From Henricia sp. BOLD:AAB3569 (Eukaryota; Echinodermata; Asteroidea; Spinulosida; Echinasteridae): a DNA stretch of 64,000 bases. The stretch's first letter is position 1. Every line of letters starts with the position of its first letter. A program made the translations under genes and the position numbers. The stretch is from assembly GCA_037783545.1 (NCBI GenBank), contig JBBELK010000571.1:310001-374000 (forward strand), in the 5' to 3' direction. The notes beneath the pieces are model-generated. The model was given only the letters and a program-made list of their open reading frames with translations, was not told the DNA's origin and ran no database searches. This document shows, in pieces, positions 52,200 through 63,466 of this stretch.

Positions 52200-52405
52200 T
52201 ACTAAAGGTGTTATCTCACTGGGCTGCGACAGCTGGCGACTAGTTCGAGATACAAAATTGCGAGAAAATACGTGAATTAGCGACAATTTTCACTTGGAAT
52301 CACACTGAATTGGTACTTACGACACGTTTGCGAAGTTCGCATACGTGTCGCGCCACACTCGCGCGACACTTGCGCGACACTTGCGCGACACTTGCGCGAC
52401 ACATA
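52200..52405 (+). repeat. fragment of the 28952-29462 family plus an 11-bp tandem repeat
   Basis: TATCTCACTGGGCTGCGACA matches that element's left end. At 52360-52402 CGCGACACTTG repeats four times with period 11. Confidence 0.6.
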
Positions 52406-52429
52406 TGAGTTCATTTCTTTTTAATATGG

Positions 52430-52910
52430 TATTTGTTTGTGAGAAATTAACAAAGGTTTTTTTAAAAAGTATATGCACACACATTTTTTTACCATTCACT
52501 TAAAGGTAGTATACATGTTTGGTAAACTTCAGCCACATATGCAGTATAATACTCTAGAAAACATGACAAATTCAAGCATGGTTTTTGTATATAAATGAAT
52601 GGCTCCAAAGATTGCCTGCAGGCGATTTCTGGAGATTCAATTAGTTTTGTCATATGTCTCATGGGGGCACCTCAGACAAAATGGTTTCACAGAACGATTA
52701 CTACCATTACTATCTTGATAACAAGTAAGCTTTTAGATAAAAATTCAGAATTGTTTGGAGGGTAATTACCAAACAAGTAGAATACCTTTAACACAAACAT
52801 CATGCATGGATTTTAAAGGTTTTCTGAAGCATTGCTGCATCTATAGTTATATGTAACTCAAATTTCTGCAAGCTTTTTACCAACATTGCTTTTAGATTAT
52901 GTTGTGCCTT
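52430..52910. repeat. two diverged family A pieces in opposite orientations
   Basis: Plus-strand blocks at 52510-52620 (TTCAGCCACATATGCAG, GAAAACATGACAAATTC) and minus-strand blocks at 52795-52905 (CATGCATGGATTTTAAAGG, CAAATTTCTGCAAGC). Confidence 0.5.
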
Positions 52911-53244
52911 TATTCTATAATGCCTTATGCCTTTAATCTCTACAAAAATCTTTCAAATGATGTATTGCGCTTTACTAAAACGGGCTGCCTATGCATTCAC
53001 CCATATAAACTAGGTTAAATATTTTGGTCTAGCTAGTTTGAAAATGATGTGAACATGCGAATCGATAGTACATTGCCTTATGGCAGACGGGGAAGTTCCT
53101 GCTGTCCCGAGGCTATAGAGTCGGTTAACTGGGGTCGGTTAAAGCATAAACTCAAAGGGCTGAACATTGGCAAGGGGTACACTACTCATCGATTCAGACG
53201 GAAAGCACCGGAGGCACCCTCGTGGAGTTTAAAGCCCCGGTATA
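52911..53244. other. unassigned non-coding sequence
   Basis: Nothing recognised. Confidence 0.3.
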
Positions 53245-53440
53245 TCATTTTCAGTGACCCAACATTTTACCCGACAAGTTGACAAGAAAGACCTGACTAA
53301 AAGTGTTGATAGCAATGGTAACAAACACCACATGATTTTTCCCGTGTAAAATGATAGCTGTGTGGTGCCTTTTTAAAATCATTTGCAAACGATTTTTTTT
53401 TTTACCATTCATTCAAAACAAAAACCATGCATGCATCTTC
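53245..53440 (-). repeat. family A copy
   Basis: Reverse complement: ACTAAAAGTGTTGATAGCAA, TGGTAACAAACACCACATGA, CCCGTGTAAAATGATAG and ACCATTCATTCAAAACAAAA. Confidence 0.75.
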
Positions 53441-54107
53441 AAGGTTATGGCTTTTAAATCTCACCCTCTTGGACAAAGCTGATGCAACTCACTCAATAAA
53501 ATTTGCCAGGCCTTCTTTACATGATCTGAAATGTTGGTTTAAATCCGTTGGCAAATGACAAAGTTATTCAGGATTAAAAGTAGGACTTTTTTGACACGTG
53601 GTACCTCGGTGGAAATAAACGAACGGCAATCGTTCACATAATATACAGAGACTGAGCTGGAATTATTCCAGGGGCTGTGGCTTTAAACGGGCCGGGCGGT
53701 CAGGCGTGGTTGATTAGACAGCTGATCCTACAGCTTACACCCTGAGGTGCATGGAGTCTGACATTTTGAGGAAAGGTCCCAATACAGACTCCATCGGTTA
53801 AAAGGTTCTCCGTTGGGACACTTGCCTCAAGTGATAAATCCTACCGTTGTCCTTTTTATTAGGAGCTTGCAGGTTAAATGGACACAAGAGAAAAACACAA
53901 TTTCCCGTGAGAATTCTTGTCTGATTAAACTGATGTTCTAAAGAGGATGCCGGAATTGTATAATTGGGACATTTAGCGATGGGGCTATCTAAGCTCGGCT
54001 TAAATACAACCCGAGGCATGAAGTATACTCAAAGCAAGGGGTAATACTGTATAGTCATTGCCGTGAGCATATTGTGTGGTGAATAGACTACTGGAGTGTG
54101 CAGTGAG
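53441..54107. other. unassigned non-coding sequence
   Basis: No gene or repeat recognised. Confidence 0.35.
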
Positions 54108-54212
54108 ATGCCAGGGTAACTGGCTCTAACTAAACATTCGCTGGTAATCTAAAATGTCCATTGCTAAAGCACAGGGAAACAGTTTAGTGTAGAAACAATT
54201 TGACTAATCACC
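54108..54212 (+). repeat. dispersed repeat C, copy 3
   Basis: ATGCCAGGGTAACTGG, TAAACATTCGCTGGTAATCT and CATTGCTAAAGCACAGGGAA. Confidence 0.65.
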
Positions 54213-54254
54213 TTTAAAGGCATATCATTTTCAGATGCAACTTTGTTTTACGAA

Positions 54255-54527
54255 ATCCAGAAACAACAGCATTACATAACTAAAGAATAATGTTGATAAA
54301 TTGTCTTGTAGAAATTTCAGCCACACTTCAGAAAATCTTACAAATCCATGCATAGTTTTTGTGCTCAGTTGGCAATTCCTCCGACAAATGTACCACATTT
54401 TACAAGGGGGAAATTATGTGGTGTTTGTTACCATTGCTATATCAACATTTTTAGTCGGGTTTTTCTTGTCAACTCAAGCAGTAAAACCTCGGGTCACTGC
54501 AAATGATGTACATGTATTGGGCTTTAA
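54255..54527 (+). repeat. family A copy, intact right end
   Basis: AACAACAGCATTACATAACT, TTGTAGAAATTTCAGCCACA, CAGTTGGCAATTCCTCCGAC, GGTGTTTGTTACCATTGCTA, GGGTTTTTCTTGTCAACTCA, CACTGCAAATGATGTA and GGGCTTTAA. It defines the right end. Confidence 0.8.
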
Positions 54528-55000
54528 GGAATATTTGTGCGCATCATTGGACCATCTGTTCATATATTACATCAGTTAAGCCCTGCATTGCCAAGTCTCG
54601 AACATAAGGTACTTTCCATACAAAAAAATTGACATTTAATCGTTGTCAATATGTTGCATATGCAGTCCGGCCAAACAAAAATGGGAAAAAAAGGGGGGGG
54701 GGGGGTGGGGGGGGGGGGGGGGGGGGGGGATCGGGATCCGTTTTGAAAATTTGATTTCCCCTCGAAGCACTGATTGCAAACATGTGGCTCATTCATTAAC
54801 GTGCGGTGAGGCAATCATTCTGTGAGCCCTTGTAATTATTTTCAGTTTTAATTCCAACGTTTCGTGTATCGCACAATAGATCGTTTTATTGACGGGACAT
54901 AAGGCCACCTGTACCTTCAATCGTATGTCCCATCATATTTTCTATCCTTCAGCGGTTCCAAACGTGATTTAGGTTTTATTTCGTAATTATTTCATATTCA
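54528..55000. other. unassigned, with poly-G tract
   Basis: An almost pure G run spans about 54692-54730 with one or two T, followed by GATCGGGATCC. Otherwise nothing recognised. Confidence 0.5.
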
Positions 55001-55147
55001 CCACTTGCACGGAACCGCCATATTGGCAAAACAGCGAGGCTTTCCTCGAGTCGTTACCATGTCGGTTGCTGTGACGTTGACTTTTGTCCATTGTAAAATA
55101 TGATGTATGCCCGGAAAGCCTCGTTTTGAACGCGACCGTGCAAGTGG
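55001..55147. mobile_element. 147-bp miniature element, TIR CCACTTGCACGG
   Basis: CCACTTGCACGG and CCGTGCAAGTGG at the ends; ACGAGGCTTTCC-type subterminal segments are also inverted. Confidence 0.7.
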
Positions 55148-55216
55148 CGAGTAAAGGGTGTAATATGTGGTTGTCCTAGACGCGAATATTGGCCGGAGCC
55201 GAAGGTGATGACCATA

Positions 55217-55345
55217 GACTATAACGTCAGTTGTCAGGGTAACGGGGTCTAAACGTTCGCTGGTAATCTGAAACGCCCACTGCTAAAGCGCAGGGAAACG
55301 GTTCACTGCTGTTTTAGTGTATAATCTTGGCAACACACAAAATAA
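55217..55345 (+). repeat. dispersed repeat C, copy 4 (longest)
   Basis: AACGTCAGTTGTCAGGGTAA, CGTTCGCTGGTAATCTGAAA, CAGGGAAACGGTTCACTG, TTTAGTGTATAATCTTGGCA. Confidence 0.7.
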
Positions 55346-55506
55346 GGCACATATGAATCAAAGGGAGATATCTTCTGTTAAGGTTGAATCTCCTCTTTAG
55401 AATGACACCCTGATCATGTCATTATGTTTTCGGTTGACTGAGCAGTGACCAATGTTATGCAAGGGTCTAGTTTGGGAATTGCGCCACTTTCTTTAATATG
55501 GCGTCC

Positions 55507-56100
55507 TGGGCCCATGTGCATAAAAGGCTACTAGTTTAGCTGCCAACTAGTGCTTAGTAAGATTATAAATTCCCTAGTTTATACCTACGGAGTAGGCAAC
55601 TAATTTGTGTTGCATAAAACCTCACTAGGCACATTGCTTACTAGTTGCATACTAGGACAATTTGTTTTGTAACTGATTTGGGTGCTATGGCCTTGGAGAG
55701 GAGGTGATTATGTCAGATAGAAAAGGCTTGTAGACAAGTTTATTGTGTTTGAGCTTCGAACCACATTCCAACTGAGCATAACTCATTTCTAAGGGTCTTT
55801 GTAACATTGCATTACTGCCCAGTGTACAAGTAATCCGTCATTGTGAAGCAAAGCTTAGGCACAAAGTTGTTTAGCTCCATGATTCTACGAGCCATGTTGT
55901 CCAAAGGCAGACTGATTAGTTGTCATCTAGTGACTTAGAGGTACCCCAGATCAACTCTAACTTTTGCCAGAATTTTAGAATGTTACTATATCTAGTTGGG
56001 TTTTATGCATCACAATTAGTAATCAACTAGGCTTAGTAGGCAACTTAAGTCCATTTTAGTTGCCAACTAGGCCTAGTAGCCTTTTATGCACATGGGCCCA
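55507..56100. mobile_element. 594-bp element, TIR TGGGCCCATGTGCATAAAAG
   Basis: The left 28 bases (TGGGCCCATGTGCATAAAAG then GCTACTAG) are perfectly mirrored at 56073-56100. TTGCCAACTAG and CTAGTTGGC motifs recur inside in both orientations. No coding frame. Confidence 0.9.
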
Positions 56101-56153
56101 GTGGCCTAACATCGAACCATGTTGCCCCCTGGGTTCACCTCAGTCAGTTTTCC

Positions 56154-56432
56154 TTGATATCTTATTTGGAAACTGATAACTTCACTATCGTGAAATGCAA
56201 TTTTTATTGTGGATTTTTCCAGGTGTCATCATCCCTCGTCACAGACAATTACCTTTTACCAAATGAAAACAAGCAATATATCCGAATGCACATAATCAGA
56301 CGAACGATCAATATGCAAGGAACGTCAACTCAAATGCGGCTTACCGTCTGTTATGGCGATCTCTTAGTTATAACTCTTAAAATAACCTTTTGTCGAGAGG
56401 AAAAAGAAAACATTGACCACGCCGTGATGTAA
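56154..56432 (+). CDS. weak candidate terminal exon, protein unrecognised
   Basis: An open frame of 92 codons ending in TAA. At 56211-56222 ATTTTTCCAG|GTGTC gives a usable splice acceptor, after which 69 codons remain open (RMHIIRRTINMQGTSTQMRL region). I recognise no domain. The base composition is no different from the neighbouring non-coding DNA, and frames of this size occur by chance in a window this long. Kept only because it lies outside every repeat I could define. Confidence 0.15.
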   Translation: MISYLETDNFTIVKCNFYCGFFQVSSSLVTDNYLLPNENKQYIRMHIIRRTINMQGTSTQMRLTVCYGDLLVITLKITFCREEKENIDHAVM

Positions 56433-56659
56433 ATCGTTGCCATGGAAACCAAAAGGTGGCGCCTGTGAAAAGCAAGTTAATCTTTTATTCTGCCGCCAAG
56501 TACAAATGTAGGAAGCCTTGGTATTAAATTTCATCATTTTAGTGTTTTTTTTTTTTTTAAATATTCATTATACCAAGGCACGCGGATAATAATTTTCCTC
56601 TTTGGAAAGAGTTGAGAAGCAATATTGTGAGTCCATCGGCAACACCCGTAAATACGATT
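56433..56659. other. unassigned non-coding sequence
   Basis: A T run at 56546-56558. Nothing else recognised. Confidence 0.3.
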
Positions 56660-56880
56660 AGCTTATCTCTCTCAAATAATTAATCAATAAATAAGTATCG
56701 CTTAATCGATCATGAATAATAATCAATAAAGAAGAATCGCTTAATCGATAAATAATAATCAATTAATTGATGAATAAGAATCGCTTAATCGATAAATAAG
56801 AATCGCTTAATCGATAAATAAGAATTGATTAATCGATAAAAAGAATTGATTAATCGATAAAAAAGAATCGATTAATCCAA
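56660..56880. repeat. AT-rich ATCGAT microsatellite
   Basis: Imperfect repeats of AATCGATAAATAAGAATCG and related forms, full of ATCGAT and ATTAAT palindromes. Confidence 0.85.
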
Positions 56881-57454
56881 TTTGAAAAGAAAATAGCGTG
56901 TATAAGCTCATCTCAAACCTCTCATTGTAACTGACTTCATATTAGGTGCGTTCATTTAGCTTACACGTGTAACACCAACTTACACCAGCGCGTTCGTTTG
57001 ATGTCGCGTGATACTCGCGTCTGCCGGTCAAGTTGAGTTCTCAATTTCGCTGGTAAAAGATTCCGCGTTTCGTCTTAAATTTATCAAGTCGATTTAATTC
57101 CCGGTGACTTTGGCGCGAACTGTCGGTCGTTGGCTTCCATTCTTTTCCCTCTAATGCAAATCAGATGTCGCGCGCGCGTTACAAAAATATTTGAAGAGGA
57201 TTTTGACAAAACAATGAACTATCGACGGCAGAGCCGAAGTGACGAAATCCAAACCCGCGAACTACGTCATTAAGGCAAGGTAAACTGAATTCGATTTGTC
57301 CCGTTGGAAACGTGAGGACCGCGCCAACGACCCTTGGGGGACTGTATATAAATATAGTCGTCTGCGATGGTCGGAAAGTACGGTGCTCTGTAACTGTCAT
57401 ACTACCCACTTAATACATGTCATTCACATCCATGGTGAAAATGGCCACTTAGGG
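56881..57454. other. unassigned non-coding sequence
   Basis: No gene or repeat recognised. Confidence 0.35.
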
Positions 57455-57725
57455 CTATCTCACACACACGGACAAATCTTAGGCGCGAGCGGCAGGAGCT
57501 TCACGAGTTGGCGAATTCCGGAAACTCGGGAAAACTCGTGGGACAACTCGGGATGAATCGTGTAACTCGGGCACAACTCGTAACAACTCGTATCAACTCG
57601 TATCAACTCGTAGCAGCGCGAAACTCGTGGCGAAAACTTTATAAAATTAGCAACTCGTACCAAACTCGTGCAACTCGGAGCAAACTCACGCAACTCGTAT
57701 ATATAACTCGTATATAAATCTATAT
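57455..57725. repeat. degenerate (CAACTCGTAT)n region
   Basis: CAACTCGTA, AACTCGGG and AACTCGTG recur about 17 times with irregular spacing, in one orientation. It may be the inside of an old element, like the GACATTCTGAA and TCGTAGGAC regions. Confidence 0.75.
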
Positions 57726-57734
57726 ATGGATTTT

Positions 57735-57915
57735 GTGTACAAGTGAATTTAGAAAACCACATTCGGTTGTCAATTTCTAGCATGAAATACCATTTTGGAC
57801 GGAAATAAATTCATGTGGTGTTTGTTACCAACACTTTGAGTAAGGTTTTTCTTGTCAACTCATGAACAACTAAATTGGGTCATTGCAAACCATGTAATGG
57901 GGTTTAAATTGTAAA
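57735..57915 (+). repeat. family A copy, right half
   Basis: CACATTCGGTTGTCAATTTC, CATGTGGTGTTTGTTACCA, AAGGTTTTTCTTGTCAACTC, GGGTCATTGCAAACCATGTA, GGGGTTTAAA. Confidence 0.7.
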
Positions 57916-58505
57916 CAGAATCAGGCTAATACTTTGTAATATGTGTAGGATTTGCATGAATAAATTCGTTTATATCCCTTGTTTCCAGAACGTTTTCAGT
58001 AACATAAATAGATAATTGCTTGAGCGTGCTGGCTGGATTTTAAATAATTCTTCCGGTCAATCCGACCCGCGGAAATATTTAACCGGCTACATCTTTTGGT
58101 TGGATAAATCCTTTAGGCTATATACATCCTTGACTATGTCTGAAGATTGTCCACCCGAGCGCCCATGGACAATAAACGTCCCTTCGAACAAATCCGGCAG
58201 AATATTACCTCACTTTAAGTATAAAACCACTGACGGAGACGATCAATTCCGAGGAGTATAATAAATTGGAAATTTCATCTCTCTCTCACCTTTTTGTTAT
58301 TTCAAGGTCATTTCTGTCATTGCAGCGTACAAAACATTGTTGTCCTTGTCAGCTCCGCCCAGGCACCCGGTTTTTTCTTTCTTTTATATACACAACTGAC
58401 AATATGGACGGAAGACATAATGGCGTCAGCCTTTGTTTTTTACACGTGTGCATTTGCACGGGAGCTCAAAGAACCAAGTTGCAGGGAACCACTTAGCCTT
58501 TTGCC
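57916..58505. other. unassigned non-coding sequence
   Basis: An 81-codon frame (58016-58261, +) starts ATG and stops TAA with no homology I recognise; see the rejected list. Confidence 0.3.
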
Positions 58506-58744
58506 TGTAACACATAGAGTGAGATATAGAAAACTAGAGTGCGCACTATCAATACATGATGTGCCGATATGGACGCCGCCATTTTGGCTTAACGCTATGG
58601 GTGCACAATGGGCAAAGCTGTGTTTCCCATTTTGCACTCGTAACGTTAAGCAAACATGGCGCCGCCCACATCGGCACAGTTCACACACGTGCTTGAATAG
58701 CCAGTCCACACTCTAGTTTTATATATCTAACTCTATGGTGTAAC
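58506..58744. mobile_element. 239-bp imperfect palindrome element
   Basis: GTAACACATAGAGTGAGATA mirrored by TATCTAACTCTATGGTGTAAC; CATTTTGGCTTAACG and CGTTAAGCAAACATGGCG are also inverted. It lies immediately before repeat D. Confidence 0.75.
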
Positions 58745-59290
58745 ATTCGCATAATGGCTGGTACCCCGAATTCTTCACATTCAAATGGAGGTGCAGTTTA
58801 GAAAGTCACATAGACGATGTGCCCTTTTGTTTATATCTAAAGCGCCCTCTGTTGACAATTGGTCATCGATATGCGCGCGCATCTTGTTTTGCATAAATTT
58901 GGTTTGGTAATGATGCCAAAGGTCACATAATCCAAAGACGATTTGACATGCGGGTGCCTAAACCCAATTTATGTAAAACATGATGCGTGCGCATAACGTC
59001 TGGCCTGTTTTGGTTTGTTGTGACGCCAGAGGACAAATCATCTATATACGCTGTTGTTGCTATACGTGGTACATGCCGTTGCCTTGCAAACAGCAGTCTG
59101 GTTGCTTTATACCATTCTCTCCTGCGGTGAACACGTATTGATTCTGTACTTCACACCTGCCGCGTGCACCACATAGCAACACAAAATTAGTCTGGTCAAG
59201 TGAACACTAAGTGTGCATGTGACAGGAAGTACGTCAGGACACCAGACGCTATTCATGCGAAACACGTAAAAAGGCTAATTTCATGTTTGA
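58745..59290 (+). repeat. repeat D copy with ~205-bp insertion
   Basis: CATTCGCATAATGGCTGGTA, AATGGAGGTGCAGTTTAGAA, then unrelated sequence (about 58836-59040, with a TGCATAAATTTGG and CCCAATTTATGTAAAACA partial inverse), then GCTGTTGTTGCTATACGTGG to GAAACACGTAAAAAGGC. Confidence 0.7.
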
Positions 59291-59346
59291 GTACACAAGC
59301 TAAAAAAAAACCTTCACATCTGAAATCTGATATTACAAAACCAATA

Positions 59347-59486
59347 TTAAAGGCACAGGCTCGTCAGCAATGCGCGCCCGCCAAATGTGTGCCACGCAAT
59401 ACGCAGCTCCATAGCAAAGGCATGGAGCTGCGTGTTTCGAGCACGAATTTGGCGAGCGCGCATTGCTGACGAGCCTGCGCCTTTAA
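59347..59486. mobile_element. hairpin miniature element flanked by TTAA
   Basis: TTAAAGGCACAGGCTCGTCA and its mirror ending GAGCCTGCGCCTTTAA; same size and arms as 12193-12333. Frames on both strands across it are mirror images. Confidence 0.9.
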
Positions 59487-59848
59487 GCTAAAAACTGGAT
59501 GGCTTGGATCTAGGGCTTCCTTAGATACACATAATACACATAATACACCCAAGCGATCTAAATCCGGACAATTGGAAATTGGAAACCAACCCCCGTACAA
59601 ATCGGCTGTAATAAAATCCTCAAAGCAAGCCGGCTGGTTTTCAGTTTACGCGGGAATCGAGCTTGCTCCATTTTCAATACCATCACGGATTAGCGAGCTG
59701 GACAGCTGAAGCGGGCATCGTGCTGGGACCTATATCCCAATTACTGAAGGTCCACCGCAACATTTAACTCGATCGAATACCGAAAATACTTGATCTAACT
59801 CAGGTTGTTATGAATCCACGCGTCAGTTGCTAAGGGTGGATTCACATG
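59487..59848. other. unassigned non-coding sequence
   Basis: Nothing recognised. Confidence 0.3.
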
Positions 59849-59914
59849 CACTGAAACCGCGTTCACACTATCGCGGCAAAATGGCTTTGCAAGCGCCTGT
59901 GCCATTAAGCTAGG

Positions 59915-60082
59915 TTCATACTTCTCCGCCGAACTCACTCGCCGCATACTCGCCGCACTTTCGCCGAGTGTAGTCGCTGAGTTAATACTGACCGCGCACT
60001 GTTGAACTTGTTTGACCCTACTCGGCGGACAAAATTTCCGTTCCGCACGTAGGTCGCCGAGCGAGTATGAATTGGGCTTTAG
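59915..60082. mobile_element. inner element 1 (TTCATACT ends)
   Basis: TTAAGCTAGGTTCATACTTC and, inverted from the right, TAAAGCCCAATTCATACTCG. Contains CGCCGA and TCGGCG motifs. Confidence 0.6.
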
Positions 60083-60379
60083 GCATGTTCAGACGGGCAC
60101 TACCTTCGAAGGTAAAGTTAACAACGACAGTCCCACTAACAACGACTCCTGTCCACTTGGTGCTTTAACAACGACGCGCAAGCATGCACACGGCCCATAT
60201 ACCAACAGTGCGCGCTCGTAAGTAGCGCGCTACTCATAAGATTTCTCGTGGGTAAATCGTCGTCACTTGGTAACTTGTAAGTAAGTGCGTCCACACGGTC
60301 ACTACTAACGAGCTTACTCACGAGTGCCCACTAACAACGACTTACTTATAAGTTAACAACGATCGTCTGAACGCACCTA
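60081..60379. mobile_element. inner element 2, TIR TAGG-GTTCAGACG
   Basis: TAGGCATGTTCAGACG at 60081-60096 and CGTCTGAACGCACCTA at 60364-60379; the interior is rich in AACAACGAC. It shares its first two bases with inner element 1. Confidence 0.7.
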
Positions 60380-60650
60380 TTGGTTTGTACAGAAACTGGT
60401 TTGCCGCTTGTGCGCAGCCTATCGCGACGCGCAAGACGTTTTGAGCTGGGTCAAAGTTCAAATTTGTTGAACTTTGACCGCGGTGCGCTGACCTTTCCAA
60501 CTCGCAGCCAATAAGGTATCAGAGAAGCCCCAAGTTACCGGAGGGGAATTTTCTATTAGAAAGATCGTGGAATCGGAGCTCATGCATGCAACGCGGTAAA
60601 CGTAGCGTACAGGCGTGGTTTTCCGCGATAATGTGAACGCCCCTTCAGTG

Positions 60651-61272
60651 GTCAACCGCTTAGAATGGTCTATTGCGCGCGTGACGGTTCCTAACTTCAT
60701 AGTAGCATTTTTATAGCTTGTACATTTCCTGAAGTCCAATGGATAATTGCATTTTTGTCGACAGAGCAAAGACTATCCGTTTTTTCTTCACGCATCGACC
60801 ACGACCATCTTGACCGACCACGAACCACTCGGGGCAGACTTGGGGCGACCCGGGAAGACTAAACGAACGCGTCTTTTATCTCAAACATAAGTAAACAGTT
60901 ATGGCGGGTTTGTTTGCTGCCCCCACGCGTTTCCAAATTGTCATTTTTCAATGCATTATAATTGGCCAGATATAAAGCGTTATTTATGAGACTTCGCCTT
61001 GGGGAAAATGTATAGCACGAGAATGTTTATGAAGACAGACCTAATATTTTATCAGCGCCACGAACATTTTAATGTTCCCTGTGTTTTCTTTACGCATAAC
61101 TTCCCGCTTTTTTAACTTAGCGCGCGTGCCGTCAGATTTAAGACTCGGATTTCAGACTCAGACTTTTGCAATCACACCCACAGGGCTGGGACTTTCCGCG
61201 CCTAATCCGGGACGAGCCATCCCGCCCGAATCGCGCGGGAAACGCTTCCGGAAACGCGGTCGTCTGCCTGCC
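60651..61272. other. unassigned non-coding sequence
   Basis: No gene or repeat recognised. Confidence 0.35.
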
Positions 61273-61765
61273 CGATTAAAGGAGCGTGTCCAGATCACGT
61301 TTTTTTATTTTGAAACCCCCGTTTTTCCCATGGGTGTTGAGATTTTGATACAATATCAATTTTCTCATTACCATTCTGACATTTCGCGTCCTCATCCCGT
61401 ATAGGCCTACATGTATTTTCAAGGATATCGTCAAAAACCACCGATGTTTTGTAAACTAATTTATCCGGTTCCATAAAGCAGTGCGGTAATTACACCAACC
61501 TTTTTGCTTCCACGTCCTAATTAGAGATTGCAAATTTCCTGTTTTCTTCCCATGGATAGTATTTGGGGGAGGTATTATAATCACTGCACTGCTTTATGGA
61601 ACCGGATAAATTAGTTTACAAAACATCGGTGGATTTTGGACGATATCCTTGGAAATATGTTGATAATTAGACAAATGTGACAGACTATCAAAATCTCAAC
61701 ACACATGGAAAAAATGGGGGAGGGGGGCCTCAAAAATGTAATCTGGACACACTCCTTTAACCCTA
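61273..61765. mobile_element. family B, head-to-head fold-back of two half copies
   Basis: Begins TTAAAGGAGCGTGTCCAGAT (+), reads through to GGGGAGGTATTATAAT at about 61580, then continues as the reverse complement of the same family from CACTGCACTGCTTTATGGAA to GACACACTCCTTTAA. TTAA stands at both outer ends. Confidence 0.85.
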
Positions 61766-62334
61766 ACTCTCTATAGGGTGTATGTAAAATCGCATTGATT
61801 TTGGAGGATGTTATAGGGTAAAGGAAAGACCAATTCGGTCGATTGCGTATCAGGTTAGCCTATGCGTTATTGTCTAATTATTTTACATTTCTAGTTACAT
61901 ACCACTTTTTGTTCAACGATAAAGAAATGAATTAAGCTAGAAAAATTCCAGGAATAATTTATTAAGCTAGAAACATTAAGCTGGACAAATTCCAGGAAGA
62001 CTATACCTTAAAAATGCCTGATTAAAACGAGACGATTGAGAAAGCGCCAGATACACGTTGGAGCGGAGCACCGGAGGCTCTGTACTGCGAAGCTGGTGCG
62101 CGCATATCAATGCGCGGAAGTCATAAATGACTGATGCTTATTGTCGGGTGCTAACATATTTCTTTTTATTGATAACTGATGATAACTGTGAATTGGGGCA
62201 AAATATTTGGGCTGGCACCCCTCAAGCAAAGTGTATTTTTATTATTTATTTATTATTATTTCTTTGTGGTATTCATACCAAGGATTACTCAATAGTGTTC
62301 ATTGAACTGTCACTCGTAAGCGTGAGGAAACCCA
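61766..62334. other. unassigned non-coding sequence
   Basis: CAAATTCCAGGAA-type motifs repeat near 61940-62000; nothing else recognised. Confidence 0.35.
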
Positions 62335-62575
62335 TGAAGAATTAGAATTAGAAATGGCCAGAGGCACCGGGGATTCCCCTTGCTCTTAACGAAAGAATGC
62401 TGTGGGATCTTTAGAGTGCGTCACCATTACCATACCTAACACACTGGACCAACGGCTTTACATTCCTTCCGAAGGATGGAGCAAGTGTGGTTGAGTGCCT
62501 TGCCAAAGGGCACAGGTACCGTAGCCGGATTCGAACCCGCAACCCCAAGTGTGGATGACCAAATTTCTATCTAAA
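62335..62575 (-). mobile_element. SINE-2 copy with body
   Basis: On the minus strand: TTTGGTCATCCACACTTGGG (variable arm), GCGGGTTCGAATCCGG (box B), GGTACCTGTGCCCTTTGGCA, AAGGCACTCAACCACACTTG, then the body. Matches 22715-22825 through the head. Confidence 0.75.
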
Positions 62576-63411
62576 ACAAACATTTTTCCCCATAAAAATA
62601 CCAACCACGATGTCTTTTCCTACTGCCCTTGTTTAAGAAGGACAAAATTTAATGTTACGTCCTAATTCGCCGGGTAGCGCATATCTAAGAAAACAAGATG
62701 GCGTTCCCCATGACTGCAGATTGTCGTAACTCTCGCTATGAACACAGCACGGTGCCCGCTATATGACAAAACAAAAAACAACACGAACATCTGCCTCTTT
62801 CGAAGACATAACAAAAAAGTATCTGCCTCAAATATACCTTGTATAATAACTGACACAAACAATTCTTGAATAACAACGTTGATTATGCAAGCAGCCCGTT
62901 CAGTAATCATGTTTGGAACACAATGGTGAATTTAATATTCCCAAGTCATTTTTGTCTTGGTTCTTGGCCACGCGTCGCTAATTGAATACAGTTCAGCTAC
63001 AAAAACATCTCAGATCGCTGTACATACAATGCACCCCTCGTGTTTGAATTGGGTAAAAAAAACGCACAGTGATTGTACAGGGCATGTTTTGCTCAAAGCG
63101 TTCTAAACTGAACGATGGTAAATTTCACGGGTGTCTGATTCTCCCTATATAATGCGAATGTAATACGTTTACCTTAAGGTCGTTTTGCCGGAGTAAACTG
63201 TAACATGGATTGCATAAAATTATGTAAACTGCTCCAGAATGGATGTTATATACCTGCCAATTTTTTCCCCTTATTTTGTTACTCCATATATAAATATGGG
63301 AACGGAGCAATATTCCTAAACGGGCATTATAGTTGTTCTGAACGGGATATTAAAGGTGGTGTTCAAAATCGAATAACATCGACCCCAAACTTTCATCGTC
63401 AGTAAGACACA
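62576..63411. other. unassigned non-coding sequence
   Basis: No gene or repeat recognised. TATACCTGCCAA near 63249 resembles the end of the 15567 element. Confidence 0.35.
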
Positions 63412-63466
63412 TCAAACAAACAAACAAACAAACAACCCAACAGAAAAACAAACAAACAAACAAATC
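63412..63466. repeat. (CAAA)n microsatellite
   Basis: Two runs of CAAA repeats separated by a short AACCCAACAG stretch. Confidence 0.9.

Larger units (their letters stand above)
59849..60650. mobile_element. 802-bp outer element, TIR CACTGAA-CGTTCACA
   Basis: Left CACTGAAACCGCGTTCACAC with TATCGCGGCAAAA; the right end inverted gives CACTGAAGGGGCGTTCACAT with TATCGCGGAAAA. It contains two further inverted-terminal segments. Confidence 0.7.

Noticed and set aside
58016-58261. 81-codon frame starting ATG
   Set aside because: No homology, no clear splice signals, length expected by chance in 64 kb.
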